Positions 54,614-62,748 of a DNA stretch of 64,000 nt are shown one piece after another (the stretch's first letter is position 1; the number at the start of each line of letters is the position of its first letter). Under the pieces are notes generated by a model that was not told the DNA's origin, made no database searches, and saw nothing but the letters and a program-made list of their open reading frames with translations. The translations under genes were made by a program, and so were the position numbers. The stretch comes from Dyella_B sp035503745 (lineage in GTDB: Bacteria; Pseudomonadota; Gammaproteobacteria; Xanthomonadales; Rhodanobacteraceae), in assembly GCF_035503745.1 (NCBI RefSeq), contig NZ_DATJTC010000027.1:62001-126000 (forward strand), in the 5' to 3' direction.

Positions 54614-54989
54614 AGCGGTCATCGGCCTGCGCATTGCCGCAGCATAGCAAGCTCGCGGTTTCCAGGCATCCGCGCGCCTTGCGCAAGGTGTGGGATGGCG
54701 GTGACGCACATCCATTCGCCTGGCCGCTTACACCACGCCCGCGTTGCATGCGCTAACAGCGCTTAACCCGCCGTGCACGCGAGATCGACCCATCAGTAAT
54801 CCACTAGTTGCTATACCTGCGCGGCGTTCAAACCCTGCCTGTCTTAGCGCTAGGCAAGGGCCGCGGGGGACAAGTCATGGTCGCTGCCGGCGAAGGCGTC
54901 TCAACACGCGTTGCGCCGTGCCACCACACCGTTGCTGCTTGCAGCGGGCAGGCAACGCCATTAACGCGTTACCGAACCGGGGGTGTCTC
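54614..54989. other. 376-base intergenic region without a gene
   Basis: The region lies between dapE, which reads leftwards, and the exported-protein gene, which reads rightwards, so both promoters should be here. I see no convincing gene, no repeat copy and no strong terminator. A locally A/T-richer stretch near 54791-54820 (AGTAATCCACTAGTTGC) could hold the rightward promoter. No further feature is supported. Confidence 0.5.
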
Positions 54990-55838
54990 ATGCGCTCAAA
55001 GATGTTCGTTCCAACGCTATGTGTGACCTTGTTAGCCGGCCTCTCGGCGGGCTCGGTCCTGGCTCTGAACCTATTACCTGTTGCGTTCGATGTCACCGAG
55101 AGTGCCTTGTCCGGCACCGTGGCCTGCAATGGAGGCCAGGCACAGCCCATTGAAGCGGTCGATGCCTCGATCTCGGACGACAACGGCGGCCTCAACGATG
55201 TGTCGGCATCCAGTCTTTCCGCAGACGCATGCCGATTGCCGCTCTATACCATCCAGACGGCGCAGGATGCTTCCTATTCCGCCGATACGGACAGCTCGGA
55301 TGTCGGCAATGGCGGCAATGGCGTCGAACAGGTCAGCCTACTGGGCGGCATACTTACCTACGAGGCGAAAACGGAATACGACCTTTGCGCCGCCACCGCA
55401 TCTGGCGAAACGGATACCATCCATTGCCAGGACGCCACGCAAATTCAAAACCTGGTCTTTGCCGGCGAGCCCATCACGGGAACATTCACCCAGACCACGA
55501 CATTCGATGCCGTCGATGCGCAAGTGCAACTGTCGCCTCGTTACTGCACAGGCGTCGCCTTGTTCACTGGCAGCCTGACGGTCAATGCGGTGTCGCAGCA
55601 GCAAAGCGGCAGCATAGGCTCCATCTCCATGGCACCGATTGCATTGCAAGGAACCTTGTCGTGCGTCGGTCTTCCGCTCGGCAGCATGACGGTGAATCTG
55701 CAGGATACGGACATTATCCAATACCAATTGTTAGCGGGCAGCCTTTATAGCCCTCCCACGACGTCGCTCGTCTTGATATTTGGTGCAAGTCCGCCGCCTT
55801 CGTTCATCCCTGAATCCGTTGCCAACCCGAATCAGTAG
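54990..55838 (+). CDS. Exported protein of unknown function, Ser/Thr/Asp-rich
   Basis: A 282-residue protein with a signal peptide ending around VLALN. The mature part has an even spread of short beta-prone segments, six cysteines and many Asp, Ser and Thr (ADTDSSDVGNGGNG), then GTFTQTTTFDAVD, without repeats that I can name. Codon use is a little less GC-biased than neighbouring genes, which might mean recent acquisition. No known domain is recognised. It is convergent with the arsC-like gene. Confidence 0.7.
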   Translation: MRSKMFVPTLCVTLLAGLSAGSVLALNLLPVAFDVTESALSGTVACNGGQAQPIEAVDASISDDNGGLNDVSASSLSADACRLPLYTIQTAQDASYSADTDSSDVGNGGNGVEQVSLLGGILTYEAKTEYDLCAATASGETDTIHCQDATQIQNLVFAGEPITGTFTQTTTFDAVDAQVQLSPRYCTGVALFTGSLTVNAVSQQQSGSIGSISMAPIALQGTLSCVGLPLGSMTVNLQDTDIIQYQLLAGSLYSPPTTSLVLIFGASPPPSFIPESVANPNQ

Positions 55839-55912
55839 CACAATTAGACCTGTGCCATGACCCCGCGACACAGGGATGTGTCGCGCTATAAGGACCACGC
55901 CAAAAAACGGGC

Positions 55913-56272
55913 CTAACGCCCGAATACTTTCTTAAAGCCATTATCGGTGAAGCCCACGCTCACCGAGCCGTCGGCCTGTACAACCACGGGACGGCGAATC
56001 AAGGCCGGATATTCCTTCAGCAACAAGGTCCACTCGGGATCGGAGCCGGGGTTCTTGCGTTGCGGCAACAGATTGCGCCACGTAGTGCTCGATTTGTTGA
56101 CCAGTTTTTCCCAACCGCCCAGTTGCTGCGCCCATGACGTGAGCGTGGCAGGCGGTAGCGGCTTGGCGCGGTAGTCGACAAACTCGTGCGCAATCTCGAA
56201 GCGGTTGAGCCAATTGCGCGCCTTCTTGCAGGTGTCGCAGTTGGGCAGGCCGTAGAGGGTGGGGGCTGTCAT
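55913..56272 (-). CDS. ArsC/Spx-like family reductase (YffB type)
   Basis: A 119-residue thioredoxin-fold protein. GLPNCDTCKKARNWL carries the CxxC redox motif, and later PALIRRPVVV is the conserved RP segment. Proteins of this family are annotated as arsenate reductase-like; the YffB-type is found near dapE/dapD in many gammaproteobacteria and is probably a glutathione-dependent reductase of another substrate. Its ATG overlaps the end of the frameshifted CREST-like gene (ATGA). Confidence 0.9.
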   Translation of the reverse strand: MTAPTLYGLPNCDTCKKARNWLNRFEIAHEFVDYRAKPLPPATLTSWAQQLGGWEKLVNKSSTTWRNLLPQRKNPGSDPEWTLLLKEYPALIRRPVVVQADGSVSVGFTDNGFKKVFGR

Positions 56273-57056
56273 CGATTCTGATCCGTTTTCGGTTGTTGTC
56301 GCTGCAGCATGCGCAGGATGAAGTAAAACGCCGCGGCTGCGAGCAGATGCTTGACGGTGTGCCCGCTGACGATGCCGCCGCTCCAGCGGAAAATGTCCAG
56401 ATCCAGCTTTTCGCTGACGAAGGCCACCGCATAGCAGCCAAGGGCCGGCCACAGCATGCCGCGTTGCGTCCACGGCGTGGGCAGCAGTGCCAGCGCCAGC
56501 ACGATCCATAGCACCGCCCCGCCCTGCGCTATCAGGTAGGGCATCAGGTTATCGCTGTATTCCAGTACACCACGCTGCCCACGCCCAATAACGTGAGCAC
56601 CCACAGCAGCAGATCCGAGCGCAACCGCAGGCGTTCGATATAGGTGGCCGCGAGCAACGGCATGAACACCAGTGTCATGGGCAACCGATCCCACACCAGC
56701 CGCTCGTCTGAAGGCGCCCAGTGGTAGTACGCGGAACCGAAAGCGGTGAAGACCAGGCCGAGAAACATCACGCCATAGGCACGGCGCGGCGCCGCTTCCA
56801 TCGCACCCACCGCAGGCGTGCGCATCGCCGCCAGTCCCACTAGCCCGACCACCAGAAACATGACGTTCGAGGCGACGTTGCCATAGTTGGGAATGCCCAG
56901 CCAGCCGCGCGTGTCCGCAAAATCATGGTAACTCTGCGGCTGTGCGAACGGCGGCATGATGCATGCCGTGATCAGTACCACCACGCCCAGCGCGGCCAGT
57001 GCGAAGGCACGGCCACGCACGGGACGAACGGACTTCGATAGGGAACGCTTGCTCAC
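56269..57056 (-). pseudogene. CREST-type (alkaline ceramidase-like) membrane hydrolase, frameshifted
   Basis: Two overlapping frames together make one protein. The first (from ATG 57056) runs to ...GSVVYW and stops soon after at 56544. The second frame continues with YSDNLMPYLIAQGGAVLW to a stop at 56269. Inserting one base near 56560 would join VVYW to YSDNLMPY. Family features lie in both halves: GSAYYHWAPSDERLVWDRLPMT (H and D of the first site) and GGIVSGHTVKHLL (two His of the second), as in CREST zinc amidases such as alkaline ceramidases. The upstream junction overlaps dapD by ATGA and the downstream one overlaps the arsC-like gene. Either a true mutation or a sequencing error. Confidence 0.8.
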
Positions 57057-57880
57057 TCGCCGCTGCGTAGCAGTTCGTTGATGCCGGTCTTGCTGCGGGT
57101 TTTCTCGTCCACCTGCTTGACGATGATCGCCGCGTACAGGCTATGCGTGCCGTCCTTGGCCGGCAGGTTGCCCGCCACCACCACGCTGCCCGCCGGCACG
57201 CGGCCGTAGCTGATTTCGCCGGTGGCACGGTTGTAGATGCGCGTGGACTGGCCGAGAAACACGCCCATGCCGATCACGCTGCCGCGCTCCACCACCACGC
57301 CTTCCACCACTTCCGAACGCGCGCCGATGAAGCAATGGTCTTCGATGATGGTCGGGTTGGCCTGCAACGGCTCCAGCACACCGCCGATGCCCACGCCGCC
57401 GGACAGATGCACGCCTGCGCCGATCTGCGCGCACGAACCCACCGTGGCCCAGGTATCGACCATCGTGCCCGCGCCCACGTGCGCACCGATGTTCACGTAG
57501 CTGGGCATCAACACCGCGTCCTTGGCCACGTGTGCGCCGCGGCGCACGAGCGCGCCGGGCACCACGCGCGCACCGAGGTTTTGCAGCTCCGCATCGTTGC
57601 CGTGCGCAAAGCGCAAGGGCACCTTGTCGAACGCCTGTGCCGGGCCGCCATCGACCACGCGGTTCTGATTGATGCGAAAGTACAGCAGCACCGCCTTTTT
57701 CAGCCATTGATTGACCTTCCAGCCACCGTTGTCATCGGGCTCGGCAACGCGCTGCTCGCCCGCTTCGAGCAAGTCCAGCACTTGCCCCAGCGCGGGACGC
57801 AGATGGGTTTCGATTTCGCTCTGGGTGAGGTCGGCGCGACGCTCGAAGGCATCGTTGATCAGGCTTTCGATGGACTGCAT
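57053..57880 (-). CDS. dapD: Tetrahydrodipicolinate N-succinyltransferase
   Basis: A 275-residue hexapeptide-repeat enzyme. An N-terminal helical part (SIESLINDAFERRADL) precedes the left-handed beta-helix with GALVRRGAHVAKDAVLMPSYVNIGA, VDTWATVGSCAQIG and HCFIGARSEVVEG. It succinylates tetrahydrodipicolinate in lysine/DAP synthesis. It is the first gene of the run dapD, CREST-like, arsC-like, each pair overlapping by ATGA. Confidence 0.97.
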   Translation of the reverse strand: MQSIESLINDAFERRADLTQSEIETHLRPALGQVLDLLEAGEQRVAEPDDNGGWKVNQWLKKAVLLYFRINQNRVVDGGPAQAFDKVPLRFAHGNDAELQNLGARVVPGALVRRGAHVAKDAVLMPSYVNIGAHVGAGTMVDTWATVGSCAQIGAGVHLSGGVGIGGVLEPLQANPTIIEDHCFIGARSEVVEGVVVERGSVIGMGVFLGQSTRIYNRATGEISYGRVPAGSVVVAGNLPAKDGTHSLYAAIIVKQVDEKTRSKTGINELLRSGE

Positions 57881-57961
57881 GACAAATGGCTCGCTTTCAG
57901 ATCAGTACAGAAGATTACATCCACACGCCCCGGCAAGCGTGTATGTCGTGTCATAGGGAAC

Positions 57962-58465
57962 TTAGACAAACGCAAGCGCGATCGGCAATAACACCCCGAC
58001 CGCCAGGATGAAGGAAACCAGCCCGGGCCTGCGGGTGTAGCGGTAGGCCATGTAAATGCCACCCAATGTCGATAGAAACAAACCAAGCGCGACCAGCGCG
58101 AAGAAGATCTTCAGCGGCAGCGGATGCCTGCCGTTGTCGTGCTGGCCATCCGGTTTCGCCTGCATCGGCGGCGCAAGATCCGCCGGCGCACCCGCTGCCG
58201 CGGCGCCCTGGGGCACCTGATGACTGTCGGCATCCACCGGCCGCGCCTTGTGCACGGGAACGACGGTGGTTTGCTTCTTGTGCACCTGGGCCAGCGTCAC
58301 CAGCCATGCCGGCGGCTTGTAATCGCTGCCACGGGTGGTTTCATGCAGGCTGAAAACCTGCAGGCCGCCGGTGAATGCAAAGAAGAGTAAAGCCGGCGCA
58401 ATAAAAACGCCGACATACAGATGAGCCTGACGTACGAACTTGAGAACTTGATGGGATGCGGACAT
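57962..58465 (-). CDS. PepSY-type membrane protein
   Basis: A 167-residue protein with an N-terminal helix (HLYVGVFIAPALLFFAFTGGLQVF), which is the PepSY-associated TM motif of iron-uptake and reductase proteins, and two further helices at the C-terminus (IFFALVALGLFLSTLGGIYMAYRYT and LVSFILAVGVLLPIALAF). The middle, from about residue 60 to 105, is a polar linker. The bulk of a full PepSY_TM protein is missing, so it is a short form. It lies 88 bases after glnD in the same direction. Start at 58465 preferred. Confidence 0.78.
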   Translation of the reverse strand: MSASHQVLKFVRQAHLYVGVFIAPALLFFAFTGGLQVFSLHETTRGSDYKPPAWLVTLAQVHKKQTTVVPVHKARPVDADSHQVPQGAAAAGAPADLAPPMQAKPDGQHDNGRHPLPLKIFFALVALGLFLSTLGGIYMAYRYTRRPGLVSFILAVGVLLPIALAFV

Positions 58466-58553
58466 GCGCCTGCGGCCTTCTCGGCTTGCCAAGCCAAACG
58501 GGAAAAAGGGGGGGGTATCAAATGTCAGGCCGCTGACGCGGCCCGGCGGGAAA

Positions 58554-61196
58554 TCATTCCTTGGCAGGTCCGATCCGCTCCACTAAAGCCTGCCACAGAC
58601 GCTGCTGCTGTGTCTCCTCCAGCGGGGCATTGCGACGGTCGGTCAGCTGGAAGAAGTCTTCCACCCGCTCGCCGAAGGTGGCGATGCGCGCGTCGTGCAC
58701 GCGAACGCCACAGGCCATCAGTACCTGCGTGACCGCCGCCAGCAGGCCGGGGCGGTCGCTGCACACCAGGGCCATCTGCGTGCGCCCGCCGGCCTGCTTG
58801 AAATCGATGCGCGGCACCATCTGGAAGTGCTTGAGATGGCGCGACATGCTGCGCCGGGGCGGCATGATCGGCGCCGATTGCGCAAGTGCGCGCTGCAGGC
58901 GTTGACGCAGTTCTTCGGCGCGCTCCTGGCTGGCGGGCTTCTGGTTTTCCGCCTCCAACAGAAGGAAGGTATCCAGTGCCTTGCCGTCGGGCGAACTGAG
59001 CACGCGCGCTTCCATCACCGAAAAATGCAGGCGGTCCAGCATTGCCGTGACGTTGGCGAACAGGCCGTCGCGATCGGGCGCGTACACCAGCAGCTCCGTG
59101 CTGCCTCGCACCGACATCGGGTGCACGGCGATCAACGGCAGCTTGCCATCGGCCTTGAGGATCGCATCGGTCTGCCAGGCGATCTGCTGTGGATGGTGGC
59201 GCAGGAAACTCAGATCGGGAAACCCGGCCCACACCTGCGCGACCGCGGCGGGCGCGTAACCTTGCGCGGTCAGCAGCGCCAGCGCCTGTTCGCGGCAATG
59301 TTCGATGCGCACCGACGCGTCGCGCGAAGGTTTGGCATCGCGGCGCAATGCGTAGCGCGTGGCGGTGTAGAGATCGGCCAGCAGGCGATCCTTCCACGCG
59401 TTCCACAAGCGCGGACTGGTGCCGATGATGTCGGCGATGGTCAGCAGATAAAGCTGACCCAGCCGCTCGCGCCCGGCCACCGCCTCGGCAAAGCGGTGCA
59501 CCACGTCCGGATCGGTGATGTCCTGCCGCTGCGCGGTGGTGCTCATCAGCAGATGCCAGCGCACCAGCCATGCCACGCGTTCGGTATCGTCCTGGGCAAG
59601 GCCGAGCTTGGCGCAAAAGGCGCGCGCGTCTTCTTCGCCCAGCACGGAATGGTCGCCGCCGCGACCCTTGGCGATGTCGTGGAACAACGCGGCCAGCAGC
59701 AACACTTCCGGTTTGGGCAACGTCGGCCACACCTCGCAGGCAAGCGGAAATTCCGCCTGCGTGGCCGGATCGGCAAAGCGCGCCACGTTGCGCAGCACGC
59801 GCAAGGTGTGTTCGTCCACGGTGTAGACGTGGAACAGGTCGTACTGCATGCGGCCGAACACCTGGCCGAAAGCAGGCAAGATCGCCGCCAGCAGACCGTG
59901 GCGGTTCATGCGCCACAAGGCATCCACCGCTGGCGCACCACGCCGCAGCAACTGCAGGAAAGAGGCTAGCACCTGCGCATCGTCGGCAAGCGCGGCGCCG
60001 TGCGCGGCGGTGGCTTGGTGGATGCGGCGCATGGTGTCGGCGCTGAAGCCGATCAGCCCTTTTTCGTCCAGCCGCGCGATGAAAATGTCGACCAGCGCAG
60101 CGGGCCGATGCATGAAAAGATCCGGATCGCGCGCGGCCATGCGCGCGCCGTAGCGGATGAAATCGGCGCCGACCGGCTGTGGCGTGCTCGGTGCCTCGAG
60201 CATCTCCTCGAAGCGGTCGGCGATCTGTATCCCCAGGCGCTCTACCTGGCTGGCCGCACGGTAATAGCCCTGCATGAACTGTTCGACGCCGAGGTTTTTC
60301 TCGTGCTCATCCTCAAAGCCAAGCCGTGCCGCGATAGCGCGCTGATAGTCGAACAGCAGGCGCTCTTCCGCGCGCCTGGCTTCCAGGTGCAAGGCAAAGC
60401 GATAGCGCCGCAAGGTCGCTTGCGCGCCCAGCAGGCTGTCGCATTCGGCCGGATCGAGCAAACCCTCGATGACCATGTCGGCAAAGTCGTTCGCATGCGC
60501 GACGCGCTGTCCAAGCCAACGCAGGGAATCGAGCGTGCGCAAGCCGCCAGGACCATCCTTGATGTTGGGTTCCAGATTGTTGGCGGTGTCGTCGAAACGC
60601 GCGTGGCGCGCGTCGCGATCGGCCAGGCGCGCACGCAGATAATCGCGCGGCGGCCACATGTCCGGCGCATCGACGATCTGGCGAAGCTGCGTATCCATCG
60701 CCGGATCGCCCGCCAGCCGACGCGCATCGAGCAAGCTGGTGAACACGCTCGCGTCGGCAGCGGCCAGCGTGCGGCATTGCGCGGGATCGCGCACCGCATG
60801 CCCCACTTTCAGGCCGATGTCCCATAGCGTGGCGAAGCATTGTTCCAGCGCGCGCAGCCGTGCGGTATCGGCCTGCTCCACCAGCGCCAGCAAATCGATG
60901 TCCGAATATGGAAAAAGCAGGCCGCGCCCGAAACCACCGATGGCGAACAACGCCGCATGACTGACCTCGCCCAGGCATGCCGTCCACACGTGCGCCACGA
61001 TGCGTGTGACCGATTCGCCGCGCCGGCGGGCCAGCGCCGTGGCGTCGGCGCCATCGCGAAACGCCACCGCGATGTCGCGATCGAGGTCGCCAAGCAACTG
61101 CCGCAAGGCGCGCCGCGCATCGCCGGACACGCCCGAACGCGGAACGGCGACCGGCAGGCGCGGAATGGGAGGAAGGGCGATGGCGGACGCATTCAT
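58554..61196 (-). CDS. glnD: Bifunctional [protein-PII] uridylyltransferase / uridylyl-removing enzyme
   Basis: An 880-residue protein, full length. The nucleotidyltransferase site is GFGRGLLFPYSDIDLLALV, the HD phosphohydrolase site LLLAALFHDIAKGRGGDHS, and two ACT domains follow (about residues 690-880). GlnD modifies PII proteins in response to glutamine. It lies between map and the PepSY gene. The ATG at 61196 gives the usual N-terminus. Confidence 0.97.
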   Translation of the reverse strand: MNASAIALPPIPRLPVAVPRSGVSGDARRALRQLLGDLDRDIAVAFRDGADATALARRRGESVTRIVAHVWTACLGEVSHAALFAIGGFGRGLLFPYSDIDLLALVEQADTARLRALEQCFATLWDIGLKVGHAVRDPAQCRTLAAADASVFTSLLDARRLAGDPAMDTQLRQIVDAPDMWPPRDYLRARLADRDARHARFDDTANNLEPNIKDGPGGLRTLDSLRWLGQRVAHANDFADMVIEGLLDPAECDSLLGAQATLRRYRFALHLEARRAEERLLFDYQRAIAARLGFEDEHEKNLGVEQFMQGYYRAASQVERLGIQIADRFEEMLEAPSTPQPVGADFIRYGARMAARDPDLFMHRPAALVDIFIARLDEKGLIGFSADTMRRIHQATAAHGAALADDAQVLASFLQLLRRGAPAVDALWRMNRHGLLAAILPAFGQVFGRMQYDLFHVYTVDEHTLRVLRNVARFADPATQAEFPLACEVWPTLPKPEVLLLAALFHDIAKGRGGDHSVLGEEDARAFCAKLGLAQDDTERVAWLVRWHLLMSTTAQRQDITDPDVVHRFAEAVAGRERLGQLYLLTIADIIGTSPRLWNAWKDRLLADLYTATRYALRRDAKPSRDASVRIEHCREQALALLTAQGYAPAAVAQVWAGFPDLSFLRHHPQQIAWQTDAILKADGKLPLIAVHPMSVRGSTELLVYAPDRDGLFANVTAMLDRLHFSVMEARVLSSPDGKALDTFLLLEAENQKPASQERAEELRQRLQRALAQSAPIMPPRRSMSRHLKHFQMVPRIDFKQAGGRTQMALVCSDRPGLLAAVTQVLMACGVRVHDARIATFGERVEDFFQLTDRRNAPLEETQQQRLWQALVERIGPAKE

Positions 61197-61390
61197 TCGG
61201 TGGGAGTCTGCCCTATCCGCTGCTTTAAAATACGGGCCCGGCCGTCATGGACCGGCTTCACTGTCCAAAAGCGCCGCGGCCGGGTCCGGTGCGAAGCCTT
61301 GCGCGGCAGGCATCGAACCGATGCCGGATACGTCGCGCAAACGGGCTGTACCCGATGGCGGTTTCGCCGGCACGACCAGGCGGCGAACGC

Positions 61391-62155
61391 TTACGCGTCC
61401 GGCCAGGGCGTGAGGATCTCGTAGCCGTCGTCCGTCACGGCAATGGTGTGCTCCCACTGCGCGGACAGCGAGTGGTCCTTGGTGACCACGGTCCAGCCAT
61501 CGGGCAGCTGCTTGGTATGCGGCTTGCCCGCATTGACCATCGGCTCGACCGTGAAAGTCATGCCCTTCTGCAGCACCACGCCCGTGCCGGGCTTGCCGTA
61601 GTGCAGCACCTGGGGTTCGTCGTGGTAGACCTTGCCGATCCCATGGCCGCAATACTCGCGCACGATCGAAAACCCCGCCGCCTCGGCGTGCTTCTGGATC
61701 GCGTGACCGACATCGCCCAGCGTCGCACCGGGGCGCACGGTCTGGATGCCGCGCATCATCGCCTCGTGGGTGGTGTCCACCAGCCGCTTGGCCAGCACGC
61801 CCGGCGCACCGACGAAGTACATGCGGCTGGTGTCGCCATGCCAGCCGTCTTTGATGACGGTGACATCCAGATTGATGATGTCCCCGTCCTTGAGCACCTT
61901 GCCGGGACTGGGAATGCCGTGACAGATCACGTGGTTGACCGACGTGCACAGGGTCTTGGGGAAGCCGTGGTAGCCCACGTTGGCCGGGGTCGCCTTCTGC
62001 ACGTTGACGATGTGCTCGTAGGCGAGCCGGTCCAGATCCTCGGTGGTGACGCCGGGCTTGACGTGCTCCTTTAGCATGGCCAGCACTTCGGCCGCCAGCT
62101 GGCCGGCGACGCGCATGCCTTGGAGGTCTTGGGCGGATTTGAGCGTAATGGTCAT
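61391..62155 (-). CDS. map: Methionine aminopeptidase, type I
   Basis: A 254-residue enzyme of usual length. The metal ligands appear in DIINLDVTVIKDGWHGDTSR (two Asp), YCGHGIGK (His), MTFTVEPMV (Glu) and SAQWEHTIAVTD (Glu). It removes N-terminal Met from nascent proteins and is essential. The start at 62155 is only 6 bases from the end of copy C of the dispersed repeat, so the ribosome binding region is formed by the element's own terminus (CCCTGGAACT). Confidence 0.96.
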   Translation of the reverse strand: MTITLKSAQDLQGMRVAGQLAAEVLAMLKEHVKPGVTTEDLDRLAYEHIVNVQKATPANVGYHGFPKTLCTSVNHVICHGIPSPGKVLKDGDIINLDVTVIKDGWHGDTSRMYFVGAPGVLAKRLVDTTHEAMMRGIQTVRPGATLGDVGHAIQKHAEAAGFSIVREYCGHGIGKVYHDEPQVLHYGKPGTGVVLQKGMTFTVEPMVNAGKPHTKQLPDGWTVVTKDHSLSAQWEHTIAVTDDGYEILTPWPDA

Positions 62156-62161
62156 AGTTCC

Positions 62162-62450
62162 AGGGATCGTCTGATCCATTCTGCGTGGGTGTCGCCAGCG
62201 CTGTCTGTTCGCAGGCCCTGGGGCCATCAGAGAAGGCAGGCCGGCCGTCTGTCGAGCCGATGGACCGCGGGGCTGCGGACAGACAGCGCTGGCCCCTCGA
62301 TTGAATTCGAATGACGGGGTGATGTCCAGAAGGCTCGCGGGCTGTGCCGCGCGGCTTGGCAAGACGGACAGTCTTCCCGGCGCCACGCTACGCAGCCTGT
62401 AAGCCTTCTGGACATCATGCCACCCACGCAGAATGGATAAGACCATCCCT
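62162..62450 (+). repeat. Dispersed inverted-repeat element, copy C (complete, long)
   Basis: A 289-base copy with terminal inverted repeats at 62162-62191 and 62421-62450 (AGGGATCGTCTGATCCATTC and the complement of AGGGATGGTCTTATCCATTC, 27 of 30 positions pairing). Internal pair 2 is nearly perfect at 62195-62214 and 62273-62292. Internal pair 3 is at 62321-62335 and 62402-62416, with a 66-base segment of unrelated sequence in place of the 4-base loop found in copy B. The left end faces the map start codon, 6 bases away. Confidence 0.9.
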
Positions 62451-62484
62451 CCATATGGCGGCAAAGTCCCCAAAAACCAGCGAC

Positions 62485-62514
62485 TTGCCGCGAAGTCTCG
62501 GCCCCGGCTATAAT
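62485..62514 (+). promoter_or_regulatory. Probable rpsB promoter
   Basis: TTGCCG at 62485 and TATAAT at 62509 are separated by 18 bases, a near-consensus sigma-70 promoter. It lies 34 bases downstream of the right terminus of copy C. The discriminator after the -10 (TTCCGGG) is GC-rich, as expected for ribosomal protein genes. Confidence 0.75.
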
Positions 62515-62520
62515 TTCCGG

Positions 62521-62748
62521 GTTTTGCAGACCCCGCCCAGCCCTTTGGAGGCCCGGGCGGCGCAAAGCGAATGGGGATTGTAACCGTCTCGCGTTACAAG
62601 CCCAACCAATGCCACACACGTATCGGCACCGTCTTCGGGGTGCTGTAGCCCCATTCTCCAAGCCATGGGCGCTACGGTCGAAGCCGGGGGTACGTGGAGG
62701 TCCCAACCCCCCGGGCCACTCGAAAAGGCCCATTGCAGGAGTATCACC
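62521..62748 (+). promoter_or_regulatory. rpsB 5' leader, probable S2 autoregulatory region
   Basis: About 230 bases of untranslated leader. A perfect stem TTGTAAC/GTTACAA is at 62578-62599 with an 8-base loop, extended by GG/CC outside an A/G mismatch; another hairpin (GGGG/CCCC) lies near 62636-62652. In gammaproteobacteria the rpsB leader is known to bind S2 for feedback control; the long structured leader here is consistent with that, but I cannot fit the published secondary structure by eye. Confidence 0.5.

Noticed and set aside
62344..62583. A short plus-strand open frame inside copy C
   Set aside because: It starts in the loop insert, crosses the terminal repeat and runs into the rpsB promoter; it has no ribosome site and no domain.
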